64,000 nucleotides of DNA. Source: Finegoldia magna (GTDB lineage Bacteria > Bacillota > Clostridia > Tissierellales > Peptoniphilaceae). The stretch lies in NCBI RefSeq assembly GCF_003182075.1, contig NZ_QGTH01000006.1:1-64000 (forward strand), given 5' to 3'. How positions within the stretch are numbered: position 1 is the stretch's first letter; every line of letters starts with the position of its first letter. Below are positions 15,777 through 25,291 of the stretch, one piece after another. Made by a program: the position numbers and the translations under genes. The notes beneath the pieces are model-generated. The model was given only the letters and a program-made list of their open reading frames with translations, searched no databases and was not told where the DNA came from.

Positions 15777-15906
15777 ATTATTCACCTCCAAAAAAATAAT
15801 GGCGGGTAAAAATACCCGCCAAAAATTAATAATCAAATTAAATTTTAACCTTATGAATTCGAAATTATAAGGTGAGAGCGGATATCTCTACTTAACAACA
15901 ATAAAT
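15777..15906 (-). promoter_or_regulatory. L20-type leader of infC-rpmI-rplT with attenuator
   Basis: About 120 bases of leader separate the promoter from infC. An upstream stem (CCUUAU...AUAAGG, complements of 15872-15849) is followed by a GC-rich terminator hairpin just before the ribosome-binding site. Position and layout match the Firmicutes L20 leader, where L20 binding promotes termination before infC. Confidence 0.7.
15790..15820 (-). terminator. Attenuator hairpin in the infC leader
   Basis: GGCGGGTA (15801-15808) and TACCCGCC (15813-15820) form a perfect GC-rich 8-base stem with a four-base loop. In minus-strand RNA a U-rich tail with seven consecutive U (complement of 15790-15800) follows. 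It ends at the infC ribosome-binding site. Confidence 0.85.
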
Positions 15907-15935
15907 ATTGTATACTATGTTGAACGCTTTGTCAA
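15907..15935 (-). promoter_or_regulatory. Promoter of infC-rpmI-rplT
   Basis: On the minus strand a perfect TTGACA (complement of 15930-15935) is followed by 17 bases and TACAAT (complement of 15907-15912). The -35 hexamer abuts the mprF stop codon. Confidence 0.85.
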
Positions 15936-18338
15936 CTATTTTTTCTTTGAATTTACTACATTAATTAAAATATATGGTAAATTAAAGTCCGAAGTATATG
16001 CTATATACTTATTCGACCAATTAGGCTTAAATTTATCCTTGTAGTTTCTTAAACCTTTAAAATTATATATCTTATTTTGAGTATTGTAAACAATATTTAG
16101 AATTTTTTCTTTCTTCTTTGAATAAATCTTATCTCCAACTTTAGATAACGGTGCCATTCCTAGGTAGAATTTTTCAAAATTATTTTCTTGACCCCATAAA
16201 ATTAACTTTATGAATATAAAATCCATCAGCCCATCTTCATTTGATCTATCATATCTCATTAAATCGATAGAAAGTGTCTTATCATCATAAAAAGGTTGAA
16301 GATTTGCAAAAGCAAGTAATTCATTGTTTTTGTAAATACATGCTATTTTGGTTCTTTTTAGATAATCTTCGTCAAAAAATCCTAAACTAAATCCCATTTC
16401 ATTTTTATTTTCTAACCATTTATCCGAAACAATTTTCATTTGAGATAACAGGTTATCGGTTGGATCTTCAACTTTAAATTCATAATTCCCTTTATCGAAG
16501 TTATTAAGAACATGTCGCCAAGTTCTATTTTTCTTTCCTACTAAAGAAAATTGAGTTAAGTCTACTGTTGCGTCTTGTCCAACCTTAACGAATCTAAAAC
16601 CTTGATCACAGTATAATTCAAGATTTTCTCCATTTATTTCATAAAAACAAACATTCATGTGATATTCATTGCAATAAACTATAAAATCATCAATTGCTTC
16701 AACGAAATTTTCTTTCTTACCTATTGGATCACCTAATACGATAACGCTGTTTTTTACTGGGCGATACATAATCATTACTGTATTTGTCTTGTCAAAATAA
16801 ACATTTTTATCATTCAAATAAACTAAATGACTAAATTCATTTCCACCAAATTCTTCCAAGAATTTATCAATTTTATCAAAATCCTCATCTGTTAATTTTG
16901 TAAATGTGATCTTCTTAGTTCGTGTATATTGAGCAAGGTAAGATAATATCAGAACAAATAAAACATATAGAAGTATAAATTTCTTGTTTTCAACCAAATA
17001 ATTTAGAGAATATTTTCGATGTGATGTCAAAAAATTTACCTTGCGAACAGTATTGCTAATAAAGATAAATAATACTGTGACAACTGATAATTTACCGATA
17101 GTATTTATAAAATATTTTGGGTTGATTTTGATAGCTTTTTCTGTGAATCCATCTTTCATTATATACATTACAATTCCCAATACTAATGTAATAATAGATT
17201 CTTCAATGTCTAATCCTTTTAATAGTGTTGAAAAAACTGAAACTATTAATACTGCTTCCGCTATATAAAAAGATTTTTTAACTGATTTTTTTATTCCTTG
17301 TGAAAGAAGTATTAGTAACCCACCTGATGTAAGAGTTATAAATCTAGCCAAAATCACTACATCTTTCTTAACAAATCTCTTTAAAAATTTTATTCTTAAT
17401 AACATTGATGGAGTAGCAACACTTAAACATAATATTAGCCCAACGATTAGAGTAAAAATAGACAAAATATTAAATGCGAACTGTTTCTTGTATTGATCAG
17501 TATTGTAATTGTCGTAAATTCTTTTTAATATCATAATTAAAGAAATTATCCATGGAATAACACTACTTACAATTCTGTATATCAATATGGCAATTATTGC
17601 AGCTCTAGGTTCTATCAATTTACATAAAAAGTGTATTTCTATTAAATCCGAAACAACAAATCCATCCTGCATCAAGCTAACTTGCCCAAATACATTTGAA
17701 ACACAATAAATAAGCACCAAAGATGAAAGATTTACATTAGTAAATTGTTTTATCGCAAAAACGAAAAATAATATATTACATATTGTAACAACAGTTTCAT
17801 AAGCAACTGATAAAACTTTTCTTTTGACACTTATGTTATCCTTTACAACAAAATCTAAATAATATGGACTTTTGTTTTTAAAATAAATAACACAAATACC
17901 AATAACCAATATTACTAAATAAATCAAAAATAGTGTCCATTCTGGTTTCATTAAAAATATCGTGAATATACTAATTAAAGATAAAGCGATAAAATTAGAA
18001 ATATTTTTGTTTAAGTTCTGATTCCTATACTCATCTTCACCAATAAATACTGATTCTATTCCCTTTATCCATACAAATTTTCTTAATGATTCTAGAACCC
18101 AAAACTTTTTTATATCCTTGAAATCAAAATTTTTATTATATAAAAAATAGGAAATTGATGAAATAAGAAATACTAAAAGTCCAAATAAAGCAATTTGTAA
18201 TTTTTGAGCAATACTCAAAAAAATCTTATATTTAAAAATATGATTAGGTGCTATAAAATTATTCCTTACGATATATAAGACAATAATTGTGAATATTATA
18301 GTGTATGTTGTCCTAATGTATTTTAGTTTTTTATCCAT
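15936..18338 (-). CDS. mprF: Phosphatidylglycerol lysyltransferase/flippase (MprF)
   Basis: This 800-residue membrane protein has an N-terminal multi-span flippase region (to about residue 500) and a cytosolic DUF2156/GNAT-like synthase domain. The synthase carries MIMYRPVKNSVIVLGDPIG, FRFVKVGQDATVDLTQFSL, GFFDEDYLKRT, SIDLMRYD and FYLGMAPLS. MprF transfers an amino acid, usually lysine, from aminoacyl-tRNA to phosphatidylglycerol and flips the product, lowering surface charge and cationic-peptide sensitivity. I chose the ATG at 18338 (MDKKLKY), which follows AAGGGGGATTA, over an upstream in-frame start inside the ABC gene. It lies 10 bases after the ABC exporter pair and has no visible terminator before the infC promoter. 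Confidence 0.92.
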   Translation of the reverse strand: MDKKLKYIRTTYTIIFTIIVLYIVRNNFIAPNHIFKYKIFLSIAQKLQIALFGLLVFLISSISYFLYNKNFDFKDIKKFWVLESLRKFVWIKGIESVFIGEDEYRNQNLNKNISNFIALSLISIFTIFLMKPEWTLFLIYLVILVIGICVIYFKNKSPYYLDFVVKDNISVKRKVLSVAYETVVTICNILFFVFAIKQFTNVNLSSLVLIYCVSNVFGQVSLMQDGFVVSDLIEIHFLCKLIEPRAAIIAILIYRIVSSVIPWIISLIMILKRIYDNYNTDQYKKQFAFNILSIFTLIVGLILCLSVATPSMLLRIKFLKRFVKKDVVILARFITLTSGGLLILLSQGIKKSVKKSFYIAEAVLIVSVFSTLLKGLDIEESIITLVLGIVMYIMKDGFTEKAIKINPKYFINTIGKLSVVTVLFIFISNTVRKVNFLTSHRKYSLNYLVENKKFILLYVLFVLILSYLAQYTRTKKITFTKLTDEDFDKIDKFLEEFGGNEFSHLVYLNDKNVYFDKTNTVMIMYRPVKNSVIVLGDPIGKKENFVEAIDDFIVYCNEYHMNVCFYEINGENLELYCDQGFRFVKVGQDATVDLTQFSLVGKKNRTWRHVLNNFDKGNYEFKVEDPTDNLLSQMKIVSDKWLENKNEMGFSLGFFDEDYLKRTKIACIYKNNELLAFANLQPFYDDKTLSIDLMRYDRSNEDGLMDFIFIKLILWGQENNFEKFYLGMAPLSKVGDKIYSKKKEKILNIVYNTQNKIYNFKGLRNYKDKFKPNWSNKYIAYTSDFNLPYILINVVNSKKK

Positions 18339-18348
18339 TAATCCCCCT

Positions 18349-20088
18349 TTAAACGGATGATTGCTCATCGTACATTTGTTTGTAGAAACCATCTTTTAGT
18401 AATAGTTCATCATGAGTTCCACTTTCTATTATTTTACCATTGGATAAGGCAAAAATCTTGTCAACATTTCTAATTGTAGATAATCTGTGAGCTACTATCA
18501 ATGTAGTTCTTGAATATTTTAATTTTTCTAATGGTTGTTGGATAATTTGCTCTGTTTCAGTATCAATATTCGATGTAGCTTCATCTAAAATTAATATTCT
18601 AGGATTTCTAATATATGCTCTTGCAAAGGAGATTAATTGTCTTTCTCCTTGTGAAAGATTAGAGCCTTTTTCTTTTATAGGTTCATTTAAACCTTTTTTA
18701 AGCAATGTATAGCATCCTAATTCTTCTAACGCATGTATCACTTCCTCGTCACTATAATCCTTATCTAAAGTGATATTTTCTTTTAATGTAGTTTCAAAAA
18801 GAAACGGATCTTGTAGTACAACCGCAAAGTTTTCTCTCATAATATCTTCATTTAAATTATTGATATTTATCTCATCAATTAAAATTTCACCACTTTTTAC
18901 AGCATAAAACTTCAATATTAAATTAAGGATTGTTGATTTTCCACTACCTGTAGTCCCTACAAAAGCTGCACTAGTTGATTTTGGTATTTTAAATGAAATA
19001 TCCTTCAATACATCATTTTTATCATAAGCAAAATAAACATTTTTAAATTCAATATCTCCCTTTAGGTCTTCTATCACACCATCTGACTTTTCAATTGTAT
19101 CTAATTTCATTATGTCAAATATGTGACTTGCAGATGCATAAGCTTGTTCCATATCTCCAAATCTTGTAACGATTACGCTAACATTCGAAAATATCTTTGA
19201 AGTATAATCAATAATGATATAAAGGCCACCAACCGTAACTGGATAACTTTTCGTTATCTGACCATATCCAAAATAAAATAAAATTATAACTGTTGATAAT
19301 AAACCAATTATATCAATAGCCCTGTATCCTCCATAGCTTCTTAATTTAGTAAGAGCTAAATTATTTCCAAAAATTTCTTTGTTAATTTTATCGAACTTAT
19401 CTTTTATAGTTTGCTTGACATTTAAAGCTTGAATTATTTCCATATTACTAATATTTTCATTAATATTTGCGTTTATTTTACTAACCAGATGTCTGATTCT
19501 TTTGTTATGTTTTGCTGATTTATATCTATAGTCATAGAATATTAAGAAAACAAGTGGAAACAAAATCAAAAGCATCAAAGACACTTTAATATTTGTTACA
19601 ACCATCATAATATATATTGCAATTATCATTATCGCAGCAGTTGTAATATCTGCAAGAATTAATTGAAACATTATCTTCAATCTCATAGTATCATTCGTAA
19701 TCCTTGATACGATACTTCCCGCTGCCAAATTATCGAAGTATTCTATAGGTAATTCATTGATATGTTTGTAGATATCATTTTGTACAAAATATGTTACATT
19801 GTTTGCTGCCAATTCAAAATAAATCATACTCAAGTTGCTGAAAATTCCACAAGCAACGTAGATTACCAAATAAATAGCCAAATATTTTATAATTGATGAA
19901 AAATTACCAACTATATTATTCTTAGCGACAAACTCATTTAATACAAATCCTATTACAATCGGTCCCAAAATTTCCATTGAAGTTCTTAATAAGGAAAAGA
20001 CAAATCCAATCACCAATTCTTTGGATTGCTTCATGGAATACATTTTTAGTTTTTCTGATACAAATTTATTTCTTAATTTACTCTTCAT
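18349..20088 (-). CDS. ABC exporter half-transporter, catalytic subunit
   Basis: This 579-residue protein has a six-span ABC membrane domain (about 20-310) fused to an ATPase domain (about 340-570). The ATPase has canonical Walker A GTTGSGKST, Q-loop VVLQDPFLFE, Walker B LILDEATSNID with the catalytic glutamate, and the H-loop VAHRLST. Its signature is LSQGERQ rather than LSGGQ. Together with the LDD of its partner, this is the pattern of heterodimeric exporters with one degenerate ATP site (MdlAB, LmrCD, TM287/288). It overlaps the partner by 11 bases and precedes mprF by 10. Substrate is unknown. Confidence 0.88.
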   Translation of the reverse strand: MKSKLRNKFVSEKLKMYSMKQSKELVIGFVFSLLRTSMEILGPIVIGFVLNEFVAKNNIVGNFSSIIKYLAIYLVIYVACGIFSNLSMIYFELAANNVTYFVQNDIYKHINELPIEYFDNLAAGSIVSRITNDTMRLKIMFQLILADITTAAIMIIAIYIMMVVTNIKVSLMLLILFPLVFLIFYDYRYKSAKHNKRIRHLVSKINANINENISNMEIIQALNVKQTIKDKFDKINKEIFGNNLALTKLRSYGGYRAIDIIGLLSTVIILFYFGYGQITKSYPVTVGGLYIIIDYTSKIFSNVSVIVTRFGDMEQAYASASHIFDIMKLDTIEKSDGVIEDLKGDIEFKNVYFAYDKNDVLKDISFKIPKSTSAAFVGTTGSGKSTILNLILKFYAVKSGEILIDEININNLNEDIMRENFAVVLQDPFLFETTLKENITLDKDYSDEEVIHALEELGCYTLLKKGLNEPIKEKGSNLSQGERQLISFARAYIRNPRILILDEATSNIDTETEQIIQQPLEKLKYSRTTLIVAHRLSTIRNVDKIFALSNGKIIESGTHDELLLKDGFYKQMYDEQSSV

Positions 20089-21805
20089 ATCTGCCCCTCA
20101 CTAATTGGATATTATATTGATTGTAATACCATTGTTTGTTTTCCATTAATTCCGAATGAGTACCCATCTCACTTATTTGACCATCTTTCATTACTATTAT
20201 TAAATCAAAATCGTCAATCTGATTTAATCTATGAGTTGATAATATTACGGTTTTTTTAAGTTTTTTTAACTCTCTTAAAATATTTTTCTCAGTTTGAGTA
20301 TCCAATGCGCTTAAGCAGTCGTCTAATACAACCAAGTTTGAGTCTTTTAATAAAGCTCTTGCTAATGAAATTCTTTGTTTTTGACCTCCAGATAACGACA
20401 GCCCGTTTTCACCACACAAAGTGTCAAATTCATCAGGAAAATTGACTATATCCTTATAAATATCCGCGCTTTTAGATACTTTAACCACTTCTTCATCTGT
20501 GGCCTCTATCTTGGAAAGTTTTATATTATTTTTTATTGTATCCGAAAAAATCATACTTTTTTGAGACACATACGCCATATTATCTCTTGCTGATTTTAAA
20601 TTTAATAAATTCGTGTATTTACCGTTGATTTCAAATTCATCTTGCCTTGGATATAAGAATAATAATTGTTTAAGAATAGTTGACTTTCCTGACGCTGTCT
20701 TCCCAACAATAGCCACCCTCATGTTCTTCTTGAATTCAAAAGAAATATCTTTAAGTGCGAATTCTTTAGAGTAAGGATATTTGAAACTATAATTTTCAAA
20801 CTTAATACTTTCTATATCATCAATTTCCTTGTAATCTTCGTTTAAATCTAATTCATCTTTATAGTCAAGTATATTATCGATTCTATCCATTGATGCATCG
20901 GCTTGTTGATATACATTTATGAAGTTTCCTAATGCATACATTGGCCAAATTAACATATTTAAATAATATGTAAAAGAAACCAATTGACCAACAGATATTT
21001 GATTCTTACTTATTAAAAATGTTCCATATCCGATTGCTATAACAAAAGTTATTGCTGGGATTATCCTTTGAAAAGGAGCCATCATTGCTCTGTATTTTAC
21101 AACATCCATGTTTTTTTGAACCAACATTTTAGAACGATTTTGAAACGAAAAATATCTGGCATCTTTTATCCCAAAAACTCTTATAATTCTAATACCTTCA
21201 ACATCTTCTAGTACACTATTGTTTAGCTTATCAAATGTAGATTGCACAATTGAGTATTTTTCATGGATTTTCTTACCAATTTTTAAACACAAAAATGCCA
21301 ATATAGGAAGAGGTATTATAGAAACTAGTGTTAAACGAACGTCAACTACGACCATCATTATAATTATTATAAACAAAGGAAATACTGTAGAATCAAAAAA
21401 TGTAAGAGTTCCAAATCCCATCAAATCGCTTAAACTATTGACATCTCCAGTAGCTCTGTTCATAAGTTCTCCCGTTTTGAAAGTTTGAAAATATTTCATG
21501 GATTCGTTTAAGTATTTATCCATAAGTCTATTTCTAGTTACATAGTCTATTTCATTCGAAGCTCTGAATGTGTAATAACACCATCCCATTGCAAAAAAAT
21601 ATTTAATTCCTATTACTAAAACATCAATTAAAAGTATAATTAAAAAAGGTTTTAATTCTATCGAATTGTTTAATACTCTATCGGTTAATTTCCCTGTTAT
21701 ATATGGAGGAATTAATCCTACTAGGTCACTTAATAAAAGAAATGTAATAGCAAGAATTAATTTGTTTTTGTAATATTTTAGAAACCAATAAAATTTCTTG
21801 TACAT
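20078..21805 (-). CDS. ABC exporter half-transporter, degenerate-site subunit
   Basis: This 575-residue protein is an ABC membrane domain (about 15-300) plus an ATPase domain: Walker A GKTASGKST, AYVSQKSMIFSDTI, signature LSGGQKQR, Walker B LVVLDDCLSALD and H-loop LSTHRLNQ. The Walker B glutamate is replaced by aspartate (LDD), the mark of the non-catalytic partner in heterodimeric exporters. The ATG follows GAAGGAGG with four bases of spacing. It is the first gene of the exporter-mprF unit and starts right after the thrS terminator. I see no clear promoter between the two. Confidence 0.88.
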   Translation of the reverse strand: MYKKFYWFLKYYKNKLILAITFLLLSDLVGLIPPYITGKLTDRVLNNSIELKPFLIILLIDVLVIGIKYFFAMGWCYYTFRASNEIDYVTRNRLMDKYLNESMKYFQTFKTGELMNRATGDVNSLSDLMGFGTLTFFDSTVFPLFIIIIMMVVVDVRLTLVSIIPLPILAFLCLKIGKKIHEKYSIVQSTFDKLNNSVLEDVEGIRIIRVFGIKDARYFSFQNRSKMLVQKNMDVVKYRAMMAPFQRIIPAITFVIAIGYGTFLISKNQISVGQLVSFTYYLNMLIWPMYALGNFINVYQQADASMDRIDNILDYKDELDLNEDYKEIDDIESIKFENYSFKYPYSKEFALKDISFEFKKNMRVAIVGKTASGKSTILKQLLFLYPRQDEFEINGKYTNLLNLKSARDNMAYVSQKSMIFSDTIKNNIKLSKIEATDEEVVKVSKSADIYKDIVNFPDEFDTLCGENGLSLSGGQKQRISLARALLKDSNLVVLDDCLSALDTQTEKNILRELKKLKKTVILSTHRLNQIDDFDLIIVMKDGQISEMGTHSELMENKQWYYNQYNIQLVRGRYEE

Positions 21806-21821
21806 TTTACCTCCTTCTATT

Positions 21822-21856
21822 AAAAATTTGCTCTGAAAAATTCAGAGCAAATTTTT
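21822..21856 (-). terminator. Terminator after thrS
   Basis: AAAAATTTGCTCTGAA (21822-21837) and TTCAGAGCAAATTTTT (21841-21856) form a perfect 16-base stem with a three-base loop and a U-rich 3' arm. It ends 17 bases before the ABC gene start. The ABC-mprF operon therefore depends on readthrough or on an unseen promoter. Confidence 0.8.
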
Positions 21857-21885
21857 ATATTGTAAAATAAGCTTTCTTTATAGAA

Positions 21886-23790
21886 TTATTTTCTATTTTG
21901 ATATTCATCTACTAATTCATCAATAAATTCATCAGTATTCTTAGATCCTACATCTCCGAGATCTCTTTTTCTTACTGATACCTCATTGTTATCAATTTCA
22001 TTTTGTCCAATTATTAATGAATAGTTCACTTTCTTCAATTGAGATTCCCTGATCTTAAGACCGATTTTTTCACTTCTATCATCGACTTTCACTCTCAATC
22101 CACGTGCTCTCATTTTTTGTTGTAATTCATACGCATAATCATTGAATTTATCGCTAATAGGAAGAATTTCTACTTGAACTGGTGATAACCATAATGGGAA
22201 TTTTCCAGCATAGTGTTCTATTAGTATTCCCATAAATCTTTCTTCACTACCTAAAATTGCTCTATGAATCATTGCTGGACGTTTTTTAGATCCATCACTT
22301 GCGATATAAGTCATATCGAATCTTTCTGGCATTTGGAAATCTAATTGAATAGTTCCACATTGCCAAGTTCTACCAATTGCATCTTCCAAATGGAAATCTA
22401 TTTTAGGGCCGTAGAAAGCTCCGTCACCTTCATTAATTTTATATTCAAGACCTTTGTGTTCCAACGCACTCTTAAGTGAATTGATTGCTAAATCCCAATC
22501 TTCATCTGATCCCATTGAATCTTCTGGACGAGTTGACAATTCAACTTCATATTTAAAACCAAACTTAGAATAAATATAATCACAGAAATCTATAATCTTA
22601 GTTACTTCTTCTTCTATTTGTTCAGGTAAACAGAATACATGTGCATCATCTTGTACGAAAGTTCTAACTCTGAATAGGCCATGCAATGCCCCAGATAATT
22701 CATGGCGGTGAACTTGACCCAATTCTGCAACTTTAATTGGAAGCTCTCTGTAGCTGTGCAATTCATCTTTGTAAACTAAAATTGATCCTGGACAGTTCAT
22801 TGGTTTTATTGCATAATCATCGCCATCTATTTGAGTGAAATACATATTTTCTTTGTAGTGATCCCAGTGACCTGATTGATGCCATAAATCTTCGTTCAAA
22901 ATCAATGGAGTTTTGATTTGACCATATCCTCTATCTAAAAGTTGTTCCTTCAAGAATTTTTCTAGTTCATTTAACACAACCATTCCATTTGGATGGAAGA
23001 ATGGGAAACCCGGACCTTCTTCTTGAATTGAGAATAGCCCCATTTCTTTACCAATTTTTCTGTGATCTCTCTTCTTAGCTTCTTCCATTCTATCCAAATA
23101 TTCGTCTAATAATTTTTTCTTAGGGAATGAAATTCCGTAAATTCTTTGAAGCATCTTGTTATTTTCATCACCTCTCCAGTACGCACCGGCAATTGATAAT
23201 AATTTAAATGCTTTAATATTTTTCACTTCTAATAAATGAGGTCCTCTACACAAATCAACGAAGTCTCCCATTTCATACAATGTAATTGTAGCATCTTCAT
23301 CAAGATTTTCTATTAAGTCAACTTTATAATCTTGACCTTCTTTCTTAAATCTTTCCAATGCTTCTTCTCTTGAAATTTCAACCCTTACTAATTTAGGATT
23401 TTCTTTAACTATTTTTTTCATTTCGGCTTCAATTTTTTCTAAATCCTCAGGTACAAACTTGTGATCTGTATCTAAATCATAATAGAATCCAGAATCAATT
23501 GATGGTCCAATTGCAAATTTTGTATTTGGATACAATCTTTGAATAGCATAAGCCATTAAGTGAGATGAAGTATGCCAAAAAACTTGCTTTCCTTCTTCAT
23601 CATCAAATTTTACGAATTGAACTTCACAGTCAGAATCAATAGTTTCCATTAATCCCATTATTTTACCATCTACAACTGCTCCGACACAGTCTCTTGCTAA
23701 TCCTTCAGAAATTGATTTGCAAACATCTAATAAACTAATTTCTTCATCAAATTCTTTTACGGATCCATCTTTTAATTTTACTTCAAACAT
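21886..23790 (-). CDS. thrS: Threonyl-tRNA synthetase
   Basis: This 634-residue class II synthetase shows a TGS domain (1-60), then an editing domain with HTSSHLMAYAIQRLYP and the WHTSSH/HxxxH zinc pocket with DLCRGPHL. The catalytic core shows motif 2 FRVRTFVQDDAHVF, MNCPGSILVYK with the zinc cysteine, RHELSGALHGL, and motif 3 HRAILGSEERFMGILIEHY. The anticodon-binding domain follows at about 535-630. Length and order are complete. It charges tRNA-Thr and is preceded by a Thr T-box leader, so expression should rise when threonyl-tRNA runs short. GGAGG lies seven bases before the ATG. Confidence 0.98.
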   Translation of the reverse strand: MFEVKLKDGSVKEFDEEISLLDVCKSISEGLARDCVGAVVDGKIMGLMETIDSDCEVQFVKFDDEEGKQVFWHTSSHLMAYAIQRLYPNTKFAIGPSIDSGFYYDLDTDHKFVPEDLEKIEAEMKKIVKENPKLVRVEISREEALERFKKEGQDYKVDLIENLDEDATITLYEMGDFVDLCRGPHLLEVKNIKAFKLLSIAGAYWRGDENNKMLQRIYGISFPKKKLLDEYLDRMEEAKKRDHRKIGKEMGLFSIQEEGPGFPFFHPNGMVVLNELEKFLKEQLLDRGYGQIKTPLILNEDLWHQSGHWDHYKENMYFTQIDGDDYAIKPMNCPGSILVYKDELHSYRELPIKVAELGQVHRHELSGALHGLFRVRTFVQDDAHVFCLPEQIEEEVTKIIDFCDYIYSKFGFKYEVELSTRPEDSMGSDEDWDLAINSLKSALEHKGLEYKINEGDGAFYGPKIDFHLEDAIGRTWQCGTIQLDFQMPERFDMTYIASDGSKKRPAMIHRAILGSEERFMGILIEHYAGKFPLWLSPVQVEILPISDKFNDYAYELQQKMRARGLRVKVDDRSEKIGLKIRESQLKKVNYSLIIGQNEIDNNEVSVRKRDLGDVGSKNTDEFIDELVDEYQNRK

Positions 23791-23977
23791 AAATACCTCC
23801 TAATAAAAAAGAGACCCTCATCCCGATAGGGACAAGTGTCTCGTGGTTCCACCCTAATTTTTTCTCATTTGACAATAGGCTCCAAATTAGTATTCAGCAT
23901 ACTGATCTCTTAAGTAAAATTTCAGCCTAAGTTTTACTCTCTCTGAAAGTTCTTATATGCCTACTGGGATTTTTCAT
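23791..23977 (-). promoter_or_regulatory. T-box riboswitch controlling thrS
   Basis: The minus-strand leader contains the hallmark T-box sequence AGGGTGGAACCACG (complement of 23842-23855), which pairs with the uncharged tRNA acceptor end. An intrinsic terminator and six U follow. Upstream, CAGUAGGC and GCCUAUUG pair at the base of Stem I, with AGAGAG and an apical AGUAAAA/UUUUACU helix. The 3' side of the specifier region reads GAAU-ACU-A, so ACU (Thr) is the likely specifier codon and fits thrS. The leader fills the whole gap between hisS and thrS. Confidence 0.88.
23805..23842 (-). terminator. T-box terminator hairpin
   Basis: GAGAC...GUCUC closes a long hairpin (complements of 23842-23811) with CUUGUCCC/GGGAUGAG inside, pairing with two G-U pairs. 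Six U follow. It competes with the T-box antiterminator. Confidence 0.8.
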
Positions 23978-23982
23978 CGCCT

Positions 23983-25278
23983 TTATTTTAACTTTTCAAT
24001 AATTTGGTTAAGTTCTAATAATTCTTGATTACCATTTTCCATATTTCGTAAAGTGAATTTATTTTGCTCAACTTCATCTTGTCCTATTATTATAACATAT
24101 TTTACGGATAATTTGTCAGCATAATTAAATTTCTTTTTTAATTTATCATCTTCAAGATAACTCATACATCTTACAGAAGAACTTCTCAAATCTTTCATCA
24201 ACTTCACTGCATTTTTTTCATAACCTTTCATAGGAATAATAATGCAATCAAAGTTAGTTTGTTGTCCTTTAACCAAATTTAATTCTTGAAGTTGATAGAA
24301 TAATCTAGTTAAGCCGATACTCATTCCTACTCCAGGCAACTTGCTTTTGGTGAAATTATTAGCTAAACTATCATATCTTCCTCCAGAACAAATAGATCCT
24401 ATTTCACGATATTCCTTAAAAAATGTTTCAAATACTGAACCTGTGTAGTAATCAAGCCCTCTAGTTATAGATAAATTTATTTTAATATTATCTGGACTAA
24501 CTCCCAAAGATAAAATATCGTCATATACAAATTTCAATTCTTCAAGTCCACAAACAAATAATTCATTATCAATATTCAATGATTCAAGATTTTCGATAAT
24601 TTCTAGGTTAGTTCCATCTATTTGTAAGAAATTTAAAATCGAATCAATTTTTTCATTATCCAAGTTTAGCTTAGATAATTCTTCTTTTACATTATCTATT
24701 CCTATTTTATCTAATTTATCAATTATTCTCAAACATGATTCAAAGTCCTCAATACCTAAATAAGAGAAATATCCATTCAATATTTTTCTGTTATTAAATT
24801 GAAATTCAAAGTCTGGAACATCTATTGATTTTAAAGCTTCATACATACATTTTACTATTTCCGCATCATTATATAAGCTCAATTTTTCATTTCCTATGAT
24901 GTCTATATCGCATTGATAAAATTCTTTATATCTTCCTTTTTGATTTCTTTCTCCTCTATAAACTTTAGCTATTTGATATCTTCTAAATGGGAATGCTAAG
25001 TCTTGCATGTACATTGAAACGTATTTTGCGAGTGGCACAGTTAAGTCAAATCTCAATCCTTGATTTTTCTTACTACTATCAATTCTATACACTTGCTTAC
25101 TTGTTTCTCCTCCACCTTTAGATAGTAAAACGTCTAATTTTTCTATAGCAGGTGTATCGATTGAAAAAAATGCATTTTTAATAAAAACATCTTCTATTCT
25201 TCTTTTAATTGTATCAAACACCATTTGGTCTTCAGGAAGAAGTTCCATCATTCCCGGTAATGTAGATGGTTGAATCAT
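23983..25278 (-). CDS. hisS: Histidyl-tRNA synthetase
   Basis: This 431-residue class II enzyme has motif 1 in the N-terminal segment (GMMELLPEDQ then FFSIDTPAIEKLDVLLSKGGG). Motif 2 is KVYRGERNQKGRYKEFYQCDIDIIG. The histidine-specific pair is LDYYTGSVFE and ICSGGRYDSL, and motif 3 is LPGVGMSIGLTRLF. The C-terminal anticodon domain covers about 335-431. Both His-specific signatures argue for a true HisRS rather than HisZ. It lies 13 bases after the GNAT-fusion gene and upstream of the thrS T-box. A GGAGGTCAATT site precedes the ATG. Confidence 0.97.
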   Translation of the reverse strand: MIQPSTLPGMMELLPEDQMVFDTIKRRIEDVFIKNAFFSIDTPAIEKLDVLLSKGGGETSKQVYRIDSSKKNQGLRFDLTVPLAKYVSMYMQDLAFPFRRYQIAKVYRGERNQKGRYKEFYQCDIDIIGNEKLSLYNDAEIVKCMYEALKSIDVPDFEFQFNNRKILNGYFSYLGIEDFESCLRIIDKLDKIGIDNVKEELSKLNLDNEKIDSILNFLQIDGTNLEIIENLESLNIDNELFVCGLEELKFVYDDILSLGVSPDNIKINLSITRGLDYYTGSVFETFFKEYREIGSICSGGRYDSLANNFTKSKLPGVGMSIGLTRLFYQLQELNLVKGQQTNFDCIIIPMKGYEKNAVKLMKDLRSSSVRCMSYLEDDKLKKKFNYADKLSVKYVIIIGQDEVEQNKFTLRNMENGNQELLELNQIIEKLK

Positions 25279-25291
25279 AATTGACCTCCTA

